A DNA stretch of 64,000 nucleotides from Adiantum capillus-veneris (lineage: Eukaryota > Streptophyta > Polypodiopsida > Polypodiales > Pteridaceae), in the NCBI GenBank assembly GCA_014529385.2, contig CM043955.1, positions 144,283,640 to 144,347,639 of the forward strand. The letters run 5' to 3'. A program made the position numbers and the translations under genes. This document shows, one piece after another, positions 46,560 through 58,468 of the stretch. A model generated the notes under the pieces. That model worked only from the letters and a program-made list of their open reading frames with translations. It was not told the origin of the DNA and did not search any database. Every line of letters begins with the position of its first letter. Within the stretch, counting starts at the first letter, position 1.

Positions 46560-47422
46560 TCATTCCTTTTCCTCTTCAGACTTAGGGAAATAATTTTTAG
46601 AAAGTTTCACATATGGAGGAAATGGAATACTCAATGCCTTCCCCTTCTCCATATTGAAACGCTTGAGAACTTTAGCAATGTACTTAGATTGAGACAAATA
46701 GACCAATTTCTTGTATCTATCTCGCTTAATGTGCATGCCAAGGATATGGCTTGCTTCACCCATGTCTTTCATTTCAAAGTTTGCATGTAACTCTGACTTC
46801 AAGGCTGAAATCTCATCCCTGCATTTCCGCGCAATTAACATATCATACACATAAAGGACAAAAATCAGCAAACTACCATCGTTAGCTCGCTTAGTGTAGA
46901 GGCAATGGTCCATATTGCTACGTTTGTAGCCTTGAGAGAGCATGAACGAGTAGAATTTATGATACCACTCCCTTGATGACTGTTTTAGACCATAAGGAGT
47001 CTTTTCTAACTGACACACCAAGTCTTCATTGCCCTTCTCAACAAAACCTTCTGGCTGTTGCATATAAACTTCTTCTTGAAGATCACCATGCAAGAACGCC
47101 GACTTGACATCCATCTGGTCAAGTTCCATGTCATCTTTAGCAACCAACACAAGTACACACCACAAAGTAGTCATCTTGACAACCGAAGAAAAGAATTCAT
47201 CAAAGTCAATACCCTGCTGCTACTTAAATCCTTCAGCAAAAGTCGTGCCATGTACTTGGGTTTATTATCATGAGGTGTAATTTTTTGCTTGTACACCCAT
47301 TTGCATGGTAATTCCTTTTTACCTTTAGGCAACCAAACCAACTTCCAAGTTTGATTCTTATGCAATGAGTCCATTTCCGATTGCAAAGCTTTCTGCCACT
47401 TTGCCTTGTCATCCATTGACAT
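46560..47422 (-). pseudogene. Element D reverse transcriptase (copia)
   Basis: The minus strand has WQKALQSEMDSLHKNQTW, PCKWVYKQKI, then after a frameshift near 47200 DVKSAFLHGDLQEEVYMQQP and YGLKQSSREWYHKF. The catalytic motif reads LYVYDML where YVDD is usual, so one metal-binding Asp is Tyr. This and the frameshift indicate an inactive polymerase. Confidence 0.88.
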
Positions 47423-47428
47423 GGCTTC

Positions 47429-48494
47429 CTAATAGCAGGAAGGCTCTCCGCAATCTGTCAACATAATGTAGTCCAACGAGGGAGTAAATCTATCAGGAGG
47501 CCTTGAAACTCTTGCAGACCTTCTAATAACTGTTTGAGCTGGTTGTCCCTCAGCAACATCTTGTGCTGCAGGAGGATTCTGTACTTGTTGTCTGACATTA
47601 GGCACTTCAGCCCTATTGTGGACAATTCCATCTTCTTGGAAGATAACTCTCCTGACCTCCACTGTATGCACAGGCTTTTTATGCATCTTTTCTTCATTGA
47701 CGTATACCTCATTACTGCGAACTATCTTTTTAGCTTCAGGATCCCATAACCAAAATCCCATCTTGCCAGGATTTCCATATGAGTTTCTTTGACTTAGGAG
47801 CCAACTTGCTTCGAAACTCCTTTGGAACATGGCAATATGCTTCACAGCCAAAGACTCTAAGATGCTTGTAAGAAAGTGGATTCTGAGATCAAAGCTCTTT
47901 AGGTACCTTCTCATCTAAAGCCTTGTTAGGAGATCTATTAATAAGATGGAAAGCAGGTGCTAACGCTTTCACACAAAGTCCACTAGGTAACTCTACATTA
48001 GACAACATGCTATGTAACTTCTCTTGTATGGTACGGTTCATCCTCTCAGCAAAACCATTTTGTGGAGGGTTATATGGAGCATTCAACTCTCTTGTGATGC
48101 CTTTGGAATCACAGAAACTCTAAAAGGCTTTAGTGGCATACTCACCACCATTGTATGACCTCAAGAACTTTGCTTTCTTGCCAGACTGATTCTCCACTAA
48201 TGCCACAAAATTTTGAAATTTTGAAAGAACTTCATCCTTCTTCTTGAGAGGATATACCCACACTTTCCTTGAGAAGTTATCAATGAATGTAACAAAGTAC
48301 AATGAACCTCCCATGGATACGTTAGGAATAGGTACACACACATCTCTATGCACTAACTCTAATGGCTCACTTTTTTGAGTGCTTCCCCTTTTGTGTGGTG
48401 GCTGTGTTTGTTTACCATAAAGACAATGCTCACAAACTGAAAAGTCTGAGAAATTGAAGCCAGGCACATAACCAAAACGAGATAAGATTTTCAT
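47429..48494 (-). pseudogene. Element D integrase (copia)
   Basis: 48494-48120 carries the zinc-domain end CEHCLYGKQ, the first catalytic Asp in LVHRDVC, and FVTFIDNFSRKVWVYPLK. The second catalytic motif reads LRSYNGGEY, with Tyr in place of Asp. After a stop, 48086-47889 gives NPPQNGFAERMNRTI with the third residue Glu. 47914-47429 continues with the linker to RT. Two stops or shifts break the frame. Confidence 0.87.
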
Positions 48495-48559
48495 TTACTT
48501 TTGAGACATATGTCCTAACCGTCGACGATGCCACAAAGAAACACTTGGTTGCTCGATTA

Positions 48560-49830
48560 CACAAATTACATGGTTTTTAACATTGGATACATGTGGCACG
48601 TACAAAGTCCCAAATTTTGAACCATGTGCTACCACTAAATAACCTTTGGTGATCTTCCACGAATTATCACCAAATGTGCAGTAATATCCAATTTTCTTGT
48701 ACTAATCAAGCTTTTGGTAAGCTTCGGAACATGTCTCACATTCTTGAGCATGAATGAAGAACCATTCTGAAATTTTAGTTGCACATTGCCGACACCAACT
48801 ATGTCGCAAGAAAAATCATTTCCAAGACGAACACGACCTTTACGGGCTGCATCATATGTACTAAACCACTCTCTATGAGGAGTCACATGAAACGATGCAC
48901 CTGAGAATAACCCAATCCAAAAATGCTGAATCCATGGCAGATGTGAGATAAATATCTCCATCAGAGTCTTCAACAAAAACATTGTTGATCTCTTCAATCT
49001 TTATATTGCTTTCCTTAGTCTTGTCTTCTTCCAACTTTTTGTCTTTACCTTTCTCTTGTTTCCACTTTCGACATTCTTTCTTTATATGACCCTTTTTGTG
49101 ACAATGATAGCACTCAATGTCTTTTTGGCCACGTGATTTTCTACGAGATTTTCCTCTCTGGTTCTGCTTTCCCGTTTCTTGTGATCGACCACACGAACAA
49201 TGAGAGCATTGCTAGTACTAGGAGAAGTATCAAGATTCTTCTTGCTAACCTCTTCAGTAAGCAAATTTCCCTCAACATCAGCACATGTTAAACCATCAGG
49301 AGGTGGTGAGTTACTTATGGCTGTGCAAAAAGTATCCCAACTTTCTGGCAGCGTAACTAGCAAGAACATTGCTTTGACCGAATTGTCAAAATTGACTCCC
49401 TACGCAGAAAGCTGACTGAAAATTGTGCTGATCTCATTGAGATGGTTTCACATGGGTGTCCCCTCATCCATCTTCAAATCAACTAACTTTTTCAGTCAAT
49501 AAACCTGTGATGCTGCACTTTGCTTCTCATATAAGTCACATAACTTCTTCCACAGCTCATAACTAGTCTTTTCCATGTTCACATTGAAGTACACATTCTT
49601 TGACAAAGTCAGCGTGATGATGGACCTGGAAAGCTTATCCAAATCTTGCCAATAATACTCATCCATATCCTCAGGCTTTATCCCTTTCATCTTTATCGGC
49701 GGCTAGATCTGCTTCTTCTGTACTAAGACATTGTAAATTTGTTCCTTCCAAAATGGGAAGTTAGTGCCATCTAACTTCTCAATGTTGAACAAAGAGTTCT
49801 CCGATGATGACGCCATCACTCGACAAGGAA
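48560..49830 (-). pseudogene. Element D Gag and protease (copia)
   Basis: The Gag start lies near 49816 (plus-strand GCCATCACT). Gag pieces: 49690-49496 (MKGIKPEDMDEYYWQDLD... ending in SYELWKKLCDLYEKQS) and 49369-49082 (LPESWDTFCTAISNS). A zinc knuckle CHKKGHIKKEC lies across 49110-49060. The protease region 48997-48635 has SGASFHVTPHREWF, where the usual Asp of DSGA is not read in this frame. Frameshifts separate the pieces. Confidence 0.8.
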
Positions 49831-50844
49831 CAAAAGTGATAGATCCACTCCACTAACGAAGATGATAGAAAACCTAAATTTTTTTGGCAAAGTCTCCCCT
49901 GTAAAACTGACTTCTGAACCCAGAAAAAATGTGTGCAATGATTGAAATGTTGATCAAAGTGGCTAAACCGAGATAAAATCTCAAAGAACTGGCACTGTCA
50001 ATGTCTCCAACTCTAGAAGAGTGTCTCTGACCAACTGAACACTGTCAAAGGCATATGCATAAAGATGACAGCAATGCCAACAATGGCGGGTCAACAGATG
50101 TACACCAATACTGCACTAACCGCATAAACATACATCCTATGTCGATGCCGAAACTATGGGGATGTCCAGGGCTCGCTCCAAAACCTGTATCACCAAAAGG
50201 ATCTCCAAATTTGAGAATCACCCAGCTCAATAAAACCTTACCATGACCCTCAACAATAAGCTTTGCATATTTCCATCACAATACATAAACCACATAAGAT
50301 CTTACATCAACCACAGAGACCCTTTTTTGTAACCGCTGCAGCGGTTTGTCTGATATAACAGACCCTCAAGACCTTACATCAAATATGCATGTGACAGACA
50401 TTGGAGAAAGAGTTTGCAATGAAAACCTGTATGTAGAAGAACCGACGAGGTAGACCACCCTACTGTCTGAACTGAATATCTCTCAAACTGTGCAAAATTT
50501 GCAAAAAATTCCTTCTGCAAAGTTGTAGACCACACGAAAACGGCTGGGATAAAAATGGACTTGAAATAAGTTGTTTTTATAGATAAAAAAAAAATCTATA
50601 AAACACTGCAGCTTCTACTTCAAGACTTGCAGGCAGTCCGAGTGACGTATCTCAAAATTGGTGAAATTTTGAGAAAACTTTCTTCTACAAAGTTGAAGAA
50701 GACGAAAAACCGGTCATGAAGTGTGGGAATCGACTTAAATAAAGATTTTTTGGTAGGCCAAAATAGATATGCAAAAACGTGCTATAGTTTTTGCTGCTTC
50801 TCCGCTTGCCTCCCCACTGAGCTTCAATGGCACTCCCAATCCCT
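49831..50844 (-). other. Element D untranslated leader
   Basis: About 1 kb between the gag start and the PBS. No family-related frame is seen. It contains two similar stretches (about 50390-50560 and 50600-50790), each with CTTCT(G/A)CAAAGTTG, suggesting an internal direct duplication. Confidence 0.55.
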
Positions 50845-50858
50845 GAGCTCTGATACCA
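50845..50858 (-). promoter_or_regulatory. Element D primer-binding site (tRNA-iMet)
   Basis: In element sense TGGTATCAGAGCTC lies two bases from the LTR end. This is the common initiator-Met tRNA PBS of plant copia elements. Confidence 0.9.
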
Positions 50859-50860
50859 AT

Positions 50861-50875
50861 TGAAGAGTACGTGCA

Positions 50876-50910
<35 letters not shown>

Positions 50911-51076
50911 CAATGGAGAAGAGAGGAGACACAGGTTTGGGTGGACTCCAAACACAATAGTGTTAGGGTTATGAGTACTTATTCTTTTATGTAGAATGAA
51001 TGGTCAGTGTTAGTTCCCAGTAATCTCCGGCCGCCCAACACTTAGGCGCGGCACATTGAGATTTACCACCCCAACA
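50861..51076 (-). repeat. Element D 5' LTR
   Basis: 216 bases matching the 3' LTR, with a longer (GT)n run (50880-50908). Confidence 0.92.
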
Positions 51077-51305
51077 CACCATGAGGGAAACATGAGAAGG
51101 AACTTGACAAGTGTCCGTTTTGCTTTCTTTGTACCAAGCATGCCTTGTGTGAGTGTGTGTGTGTTCTCTCTCATCCCCCGTCTTGTCTTGTAGGGCTTAC
51201 CCCCTCCTTGTAGGGATTAATGTTGACTTTTTGGCACACCTTATCTCAAGCACCTTAGTCAACAAGCATGACAAAGCACCTCAAGGTTGGGTGGTGCTCC
51301 CACAA
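51077..51305. other. Flanking sequence between D and hairpin
   Basis: No gene is visible. It has a GT-rich stretch near 51150 and one copy of the AAGCACCTTAGTCAACAAGC repeat unit (about 51244-51290) that becomes tandem after the hairpin. Confidence 0.5.
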
Positions 51306-51757
51306 CATTAGGTGAGATTTGGACTCACAAAGGGGTCCTTTAAGGAGTTTGACTTTACCTCTCTCTACCAAAACGGGTGCATGGATAATTTTTTGCAAAC
51401 AAACTCCAAAGTTGACGGAGGTTTGACAGTTATAATGTCCTCTTCAAGCTCTATCTACTGATATATAGCATGCCATGAGATTCCTCATATTTTAGAAGAT
51501 TCTTTTTTTTTATTCACCTATAATGTGACAACTCTGTTAGAATCTAAGTGAATAAAAAAAAAAAGTTCTAAAATATGAGGAATCTCATGGCGTGCAATAT
51601 ATCAGTAGATAGAGCTTGAAGAGGACATTCTAACTGTCAAACCTCCACCAACTTTGGAGTTTGTTTGAAAAAAATTATCCATGCGTCCATTTTGGGAGAG
51701 AGAGGTAAAGTCAAACTCCTTAAAGGGCCCCTTTGTGAGTCCAAATTTCACCTAATG
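51306..51757. repeat. Long hairpin: 192-bp inverted repeat
   Basis: 51306-51497 and 51566-51757 are reverse complements with about a dozen mismatches over 192 bases. A further T8ATTCAC/GTGAATA8 pairing extends toward the centre. The outer ends are CATTAGGTGA. No clear target duplication or transposase signature was found. It lies inside an array of 33-bp repeats. It may be a MITE or foldback element, or a small-RNA hairpin locus. Confidence 0.9.
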
Positions 51758-51915
51758 GCACCTCAAGCTCCCTAGTCAGCAAGCACGACAAGCACCTCAA
51801 GCACCTTAATTACCAAGCACGTCAAGCAACTCAGGCACCTTAGTCATTAAGCATGACAAGCAGCTCAAGCACCTTAGTCATCAAGCACAAAAAGCACCTC
51901 GAGCACCTTAAGCTT
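51758..51915. repeat. About 33-bp tandem repeat
   Basis: Four to five variants of CACCTCAAGCACCTTAGTCA followed by a CAAGCACGACAAG-type tail. A related unit lies left of the hairpin at about 51244-51290, so the hairpin interrupts the array. Confidence 0.75.
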
Positions 51916-52299
51916 GGGCCGGAATCCCACCTCAAGCACAACCCTAACTTACCTAAGGTCAAATGACTTTCAGCGCTAACCTTTGGAGGTCTTTAATGAA
52001 GCTAACCCTAAGGTCTTTATGCTCCATTGGTTAGCCTTGCTCTTTGATGGACCATCTCTCATTTGGGTCCCTTTACCATTGGCCCGGTGTGAAGATAGAT
52101 CTACAAGTACATGTCTATATCCTAACCCTTGTTCCCATTTAGACATACATGTTATTCATGGCTATGCTTGCTACCATATACATGTGGTAGTGATGTGTGT
52201 GAACACACTAGGACCGCCGGGGCATTTTTTTCCCTCTTTAGGAGGTTTTTCCCTCCGTGCATTGTACACATTGCTGTTACAAGAGTCACTTTCTAGAAA

Positions 52300-52858
52300 A
52301 AATAGGACTAGGTAGCGTGCAGTTGAACATGCTTTTATTGCTTCTGAAAGAAAGGGTGGTAACAACAATGCAACCACTTCTTATGGTTCTGTTGCGAGTG
52401 GCAAAACTTATGTTCCTAATGCTTCTACTGGCAGTACTTTGTCTGGCAATTCTGGTGATAAGGGCAAAAAGAAGATGCGTTTCCATCATTGTAAAGCTAA
52501 TAATCACTTGATCAAGCAATGCCCTAAGTTGAAGGCCAAAGAGGCTAAGAAGAAAGAGGGTGGTTCCACTGCAAATGTTGGTTCCTCTACAAATGCAGCC
52601 ATTATTGAGTCTTTTGTAAAAGGAGACTGTGATGCTGATGTCGATGCAAAATGGGCTTTTAGTGCAGAGTGCACTTACAATCTTGTTGTCCATGATGCAT
52701 GCATATCAGTTGCTGCACATTCACATGTGTGGTATTTCGACAGTGGTGCTTCTAAGCACATTACCTCACATCGTAATTGTTCACCTCTCTTGAGTCTGTC
52801 CCTCATGGGAATTCAGTCACTTGTGCCAACAATGCCTCTTATCCGGTTTAGGAGTTGA
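52300..52858 (+). pseudogene. Element E Gag end and protease
   Basis: The plus strand shows a basic Gag tail. A damaged knuckle FHHCKANNHLIKQC has its first Cys replaced by Phe. A linker is followed by WYFDSGASKHITSHRNC, the intact copia protease active site. A frameshift near 52830 moves to the next frame. The N-terminal Gag is missing with the deleted LTR end. Confidence 0.85.
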
Positions 52859-54050
52859 AAAGATTGTGCTTACTACTGCAAATGGCAGTTCTTTCACACT
52901 TGTTGATGCACCTTATGTGCGTGGGATTAAGAAGAATATTTTGTCTGTATTTGCACTTGCTAGACTTGGACTTGTAGTCAAATTTGTGGATGACAGATGT
53001 ATAGTTCATGATCTCACTTTTGGTGATGAAATTGTTGCATCTAGCCTTTTGTGCCGTGGGCTCTATAAGCTCACTTTGTATGACAAGTGTGGAAAAAATT
53101 TTGCAAATGCAGTTGCTGATTCAAGGGCTATTTCAGATGCAAAACTTTCGCATGTCCGTTTTGGTCATCTCAATTTTGCCAGTTTGCTGTGTTTGCAGAA
53201 ATCGATATGGTTTCTTCTTTGCCGCCTCTTGAAACACGTGTCAAACATGTTTGTGAAGGCTGTATTTTGGGTAAGATACAGTGTTCTAAGTTTCCAAAGG
53301 ATGGTTCAGTTCGGGCCACATGCAAGTTGCAGCTTGTGCATAGTGATGTTTGTGGGCCCATGCACACTCCGTCCTTGGGAAATTACCTGTACTTTGTGAC
53401 TTTCATTGATGATTACTCCAGGCATGCATGGGTATTTCCGCTTAAAGCAAAGTCCGAAGTTTTTATGTGCTTCAATTTTTTTTTTGGCTATGGCTGAAAA
53501 TGTCTCGAAATGTACTATGGGTACCCTCCGTTCTGATCGAGGGGGGAAGTATATGTCTCATGAATTCAATGCATTTTCCGCTAGTTGTAGGATAAAACAC
53601 CAATGTACAGTGCCTTATACACCTCAGCAAAATGGTGTTGCTGAGAGGAAAACCAGGTCACTTACGGAAATGGAACGATGTATGGACAAAAGTCAAGATT
53701 TGCCGCATTCTTTTGGTCTTGAGGCCATCATGTGTGCCACTTATGTACTAAATAGCTGTCCTACGAAAGCTTTGCATTCTATTACTCCATATAAAGCATG
53801 GCATGATAGAAAGCCTTCTATTGAGCACATGCGTGTTTTTGGCTGTTTGGCATATGCTTTGGTGCCACAAACACAGTGCAGAAAATTGGATGATAAGGCT
53901 TTCAAATGTATTTTTGTTGGTTATAGTGCTGAAAGCAAAGGTTATAGGTTGTATCATCCGCAAAAAAATGTAGTCTGGTTTCACAGGATGTATTGTTTGT
54001 GGAAGATTCTGTTCAACCCTTGCAGTCATGTACTAGAGACAGTAATGTAA
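52821..54050 (+). pseudogene. Element E integrase (copia)
   Basis: Starts with the pre-integrase zinc region, LSHVRFGHLNFASLL and CEGCILGK. The catalytic motifs are LVHSDVCGP, LRSDRGGKY and PQQNGVAERK, so all three acidic residues are present. The C-terminal FGCLAYALVP and CIFVGYSAESKGYRLY follow. Frameshifts near 53190, 53480 and 53980 break it. Confidence 0.9.
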
Positions 54051-55160
54051 GCTCACATGACATTTATGACACTTTGTTGACTCTTTTCAGTGGTGGAAAT
54101 ATGAATGTAAGTTCCAATGAGGCAAATGTACAACCTATGGGGGTTTCTGAAAATGTTACAGATCAGCCTATTATTGATGCAGATGTACATGATGTACTTG
54201 ATGAGGAAAGGGCTAAAAATGAGCAGGCTAGAGGTATGCCAAAATGGCTGGTGCACACTTTGCATGATAATAAATTGGATGCACCTTTGTCTAGTCGTAC
54301 TTGTCCGGGCTCTCGCCATGCATCTTATGAATGAGATTGTTATGCTTTGGCTATGTCTAGATTAAGATGTTGAGGAGCCTCTGTCTTTTGATGAAGCACA
54401 TAATTCAAAAAATTGGATGGCTACCATGAAATCAAAATATGATGCACTTATAGAAAATGACACATGGACTCTATGTGATTTACCTCCTGGAAAAAAGGCC
54501 ATTGGTATGAAGTGGGTTTACAAGTTGAAACGCAATCTGGATGGTGAGATCGATCGCCATAAGACTCGACTTGTTGCAAAGGGTTACACACAACAAAAAG
54601 GCATAGATTATGAAGAGACTTTTGCTCCGAGTTGTTGTATGACTATTGTGTGTTTTCTATTTGCATTAGTAGCTCATTTTGGTTGGGATGTACATCAATC
54701 AGACATTGTTACTGCTTTCTTGAATGGAAACATATTTGAGGAATATGTAACGCAGCCTCGTGGTTTTGTCATAAAAGGACAAGAGGACAAAGTGTGCAGA
54801 TGTAAGAAGGCTTTGTATGGGTTGAAGCAATCTCCTCATGCTTGGTATGAGAAAGATGACACTCATTTGGTCAAACAAGGCTTTTGTAACAGTCCAACAG
54901 AAAGCACATTGTATGTAAAGCATGAGGATGATGTATTTCTCATTGTGGTTCTTTATGTCGACGATTTGCTGATCACTAGACCAAATGAGAGAAATATTGT
55001 TGAATTTAAGGCTACTTTAAATGCTACTTTCAAGATGAAAGATTCGGGGCTGTTGCATCATTATTTGGGCATACAGTATAAGCAGTGTGATGGTGGTATT
55101 GCCTTGTGTCAGAAAGGTTACATAGAGACATTGCTATCTAAGTTTGGACTTGAGGATTGA
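54051..55160 (+). pseudogene. Element E reverse transcriptase (copia)
   Basis: 54417-55160 is a 247-codon open frame: WTLCDLPPGKKAIGMKWVYK, DIVTAFLNGNIFEEYV, YGLKQSPHAWY, and the intact active site LYVDDLLIT. It ends at TGA 55158-55160, just after SKFGLED. 54051-54400 is the acidic linker with frame changes. Among the four complete RT regions here this is the only one with a standard YVDD. Confidence 0.92.
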
Positions 55161-55900
55161 AAACCTATTTCCACTTCCATGGAAACAGGTTTGAAGTTGA
55201 GTCTACATGATGCTGGCGATTCTGCTGATGTCACTCTTTATCAAATTGTTGTTGTGGCTGCCTCATTTATGTATGCAACACGAGGCCGGATATTCAGTTT
55301 ACAGTCTCATAGGTCGGCAGATTTATGCATAGACTCAGGGTCTAAGCATTGGCAGGCTGTCAAGAGGATTTTTGTTACCTTAGTGGCACTTTACATCTTG
55401 TCTTGTTTTATCCCAAGGGGGGATCATTGCCGCCAGATTTACATGGTTTTTCGAACTCAGATTGGGGTGGTTGTTTTGATAGCGAGTGTCCACAAATGGT
55501 TTTTGTTTCATGCTTGGCAGTTCATGTATATCATGGTTGAGCAATTAGAAGAAACCTACTGTGGCCACTTTGAGTTGTGAGGCTGAGTACAGGGTAGTCT
55601 TCACAGCTACGGTTGAGTGTGTATGGCTCAGACGCCTTATGGATGATTTGGGTGTTGGAAAGGACACTGCCAACAATATCTACACTGACAGTCAAAGCGC
55701 ATTTGCAGTTGCGAGAAACCCAGTTTTTCATGCTCGTAAAAGAACATTGAGGTGCATTATCACAATGTCAGGGAGAGGTTATCAGCAGGAGAGATAAACT
55801 TGGCTTATGTGCCAACACAGGACAACCTTGCAGATCTTTTCACAAATGCATTGTCTCGTGAGAAGCTCAAAGCTTTGGGCTTACTCCCCTTTGTGGACTG
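55161..55900 (+). pseudogene. Element E RNase H (copia)
   Basis: Several frames: 55179-55580 covers the connection with a degraded first part. 55561-55797 shows LSCEAEYR, LRRLMDDLGVG and TDSQSAFAVARNPVFHAR. A shifted tail has YVPTQDNLADLFTNALS and ends at a stop near 55900. The order matches copia RNase H, but frame changes split it. Confidence 0.87.
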
Positions 55901-55976
55901 ATCATGTCCTCAAGACATGGCACTTCCTTTTACTCATGTGCCAGCTCTCATTCACCACATTACTCTAGGGGGGATT

Positions 55977-56200
55977 TGTTACCATATACATGTGGTAGTG
56001 ATGTGTGAACACACTAGGATCGCCGGGGCATTTTTTCCCTCTTTAGGAGGTTTTTCCCCCCGTGCATTGTATATATACGCCCATCACTCTAGGGCTATCT
56101 ATCTTTCCATTGCACACTTAGTAACACACTCTTTGTGTGCCTTAAGCTTCCTTCGTCTTCTCTAAGCTATGTGCGTTTCTCTGCAACCCTAATTCCAACA
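55977..56200 (+). repeat. Element E 3' LTR
   Basis: 224 bases, TGTTACCATATAC...TTCCAACA. It includes a TATA-like TGTATATATACG at about 56069 and a stretch absent from the truncated 5' copy. Confidence 0.88.
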
Positions 56201-56239
56201 ATGCCAACTCTTTTATATTTTAATTGTATGATTTTTCAG

Positions 56240-58147
56240 GCTTGAGTTACTCGGGCAGTCATGCATATCCAAAATGTGGTCCTCGACTTGGCGTTCGTCG
56301 CTCTGATCATTTGAGTAAGACAGTTTAGGAGGAACATGGTAGATTTTTTCTTGAAGAACATGAGCTACATGGACGAAACATATGCAAACATGACATGCAT
56401 CCACTAAAAGCGAGCTATTGAAAAACCATGTGGCTGGAGAGGGGAGATTTCATGCCACCCAAAATGAAAGCTTTTCCATGAACTCCCATACTGGAGTGAC
56501 CTGTTGATTAATCATTTGCTCAAACCAATGCACATCTTCAAGAATGTGGGGGAGATCATATGGAAAACCATCATAAGAAAAAGGGAGAGCAAGGCTCAAA
56601 GAGATGACCTACAGGCTGTGGGTCAAATGCCAGAGATGTGGCCTCGACTTAACCCCAATGGAAATTTTGCTATACCAAAATGTCCATGGGTTTTGAGTCG
56701 TGCAGAAGAGAAACAAGTGAAGAAGACTATGTCTTCATTCAAGACTCCCACTAGGTGCATGCGATGTTTGAAAACAACTTTTACAAGAGATGAAAATCTT
56801 ACTGGTCTTAACTCCCACGATTGGCACAAGTTTTTACAATTTATCTTACCAAAAGCCATAAAGGATTGTTTGACAGATGGCATTAGAAGAAAAATCCTTA
56901 AAATCAGTGAGTTGGTACGCTGGATCAGTTCAAAAGAGATATGAAAAGACAACATCGATGCAACATGCTTAAATTCTATTGAAGCAGTGTGTATGGTGGA
57001 GAAGTACTTTCCAACAAACATTCTTACCATCCAAATGCATCTACTTGTGCACGTGGTTGATGAAGTTGCAATTGCTGGGGTAGTCCATAGCAGGTGGATG
57101 TTCTTTTTGGAGAGATTCATGAAGACTTGAAAGGGGTTCATTCATCAAAGGGCCCGCCCCGAGGGTATCATGCACGAAGGATGGCTTGTACAAGAGTCTC
57201 TTGTCCTCATTAGTGAATTTTTGTGCTCAATTGATCTAGAGATGCCCCAAATGTGGACTACTAAGGTCAATGTCAAAGTGACATGGGATGAGTAGACAAG
57301 AACAAGGCAACATTATTAGGAATATGGCTATCACAATGCCAAAAAGGTTATGAGATTTTGCCTTCTCAACTCAAAAATCATGCAAAAGTGGTAGAGAGGT
57401 ACAAAGGGAAAAAACAACAACGCTTAACAGCTCGCTTGCAATTCAAGCGCAATCGTGCCACTAGAAACCTTCCTTTTCTAGATCATCTTCAGAAATTGTC
57501 TGACTTCCCAACTGGGTGGTGGTTAGATGGGACAATCTCAGAGGCAAGAGGAATGGAGTGAAGAGGAAGAGGAGATGTCAAGGGGTTGCGATTGGCATGT
57601 AAATTTGTACAACTTCCTTTTTGAGCTCGACATGATCACATTAATAAATTTCAGTTTTTCTTTTGTGGCTATTGTATCACAAATATGGAGCTTTGTGGTC
57701 GCATGGAAGACACTTTAGAGTCCAACGGATAGATGAACAAAGGGTCACCTTTGATAGTGGTGTTATGGAAATCTTTTTCCAAGAAAGTAGGCGTAGTGCT
57801 AGGGATGAGAACACAGAGGCTAGCCAGCTTGCATACTTTGGCTACATCCAAGACATCGTGAAGATTAGCTTTAGAAAGTTTGATATTTTTATCTTTGATG
57901 TCAAGTGGTTCAAAGTTATTACCAACCGCCCTAATTCAACAATACAAAGATAATAGTGGATTGATTCAAGTGAAGTCTAGGCAGGTGTGGACAAATGCAC
58001 GGGATATGTTCGTACTTCCAGAACATTGTGAAGAAGTTGTGTTCACACTACATCCACTATGGAGAGAAATTGATGAAAAAGACCTATCTAAACCGCACTG
58101 ACCCTATGTTATGTGAAGAATTGGAAGTTGACATCGAAGAGTGTTAA
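56240..58147 (+). pseudogene. Second TNP2-like CACTA transposase remnant
   Basis: Begins after TTTTCAG at an exon boundary equivalent to that of the first TNP2 (HAYPKCGPRLG against its EYKACVTCGPKLN). Then LINHLLKPMHIFKNVGE, and GLNSHDWHKFLQFILPKAI, the core TNP2 pattern. A DUF4218-like part follows (VEKYFPTNILTIQMHLLVH, WMFFLERF, RARPEGIMHEGWLVQESL). A DUF4216-like part is at 57663-58101 (YFGYIQDIVKISFRKFDIFIF, DMFVLPEHCEEVVFTL). Several stops and frameshifts. It keeps C-terminal domains that the first copy lost. No CACTA termini were found around it. Confidence 0.88.
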
Positions 58148-58437
58148 CCCTCACGGCACACGGACACCCCATCACCTACGACGGACGTGTATTATGTATT
58201 ATTTAGAGTCAGGTACCGGGCTTGTCGGTCCAATAGGAAAAGGGTAAGAGTGATCGCCGATGAGAGGCGCACTTTAACTTGGACATTCAAGGGATTAGTT
58301 GGCTAAGCATGGGCGCCCAAGTGTGAATGGGGTGATTTCCTATAAAAGCCAACTAAACCTAATTTTTACTCATTCTCTCATTTGTGCAATTGAAGAGTGC
58401 TCTTGCTCCATCTCCATCTTCTTCTTCTTCACCTCCT

Positions 58438-58468
<31 letters not shown>

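Larger units (their letters stand above)
45599..51076 (-). mobile_element. Ty1/copia retrotransposon D
   Basis: LTRs at 45599-45806 (208 bp) and 50861-51076 (216 bp) are flanked by the 5-bp duplication CACCA (45594-45598 and 51077-51081). Element sense is minus: PBS 50845-50858, leader, gag-protease, integrase, RT, RNase H, polypurine tract AAGTGGGAGGT next to the left LTR. The domain order (integrase before RT) defines copia. The two LTRs differ by a GT-repeat length and some substitutions. Several frames and catalytic positions are damaged. Confidence 0.95.
52169..56200 (+). mobile_element. Ty1/copia retrotransposon E
   Basis: A truncated 5' LTR (52169-52266 matches the first part of the 3' LTR) and a full 3' LTR (55977-56200). 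Flanks are ATGCT (52164-52168) and ATGCC (56201-56205), a 5-bp duplication with one difference. The rest of the 5' LTR, PBS and Gag start are deleted. Order is Gag end, protease, integrase, RT, RNase H, then polypurine tract (about 55964-55976, CTAGGGGGGATT). It lies directly upstream of a splice-acceptor-like TTTTCAG of the TNP2-2 remnant. Confidence 0.92.

Noticed and set aside
51983-52168. Start of TNP2-2 upstream of element E
   Set aside because: The open frame there does not resemble the TNP2 N-terminal or catalytic segments, so I did not join it to 56240-58147.
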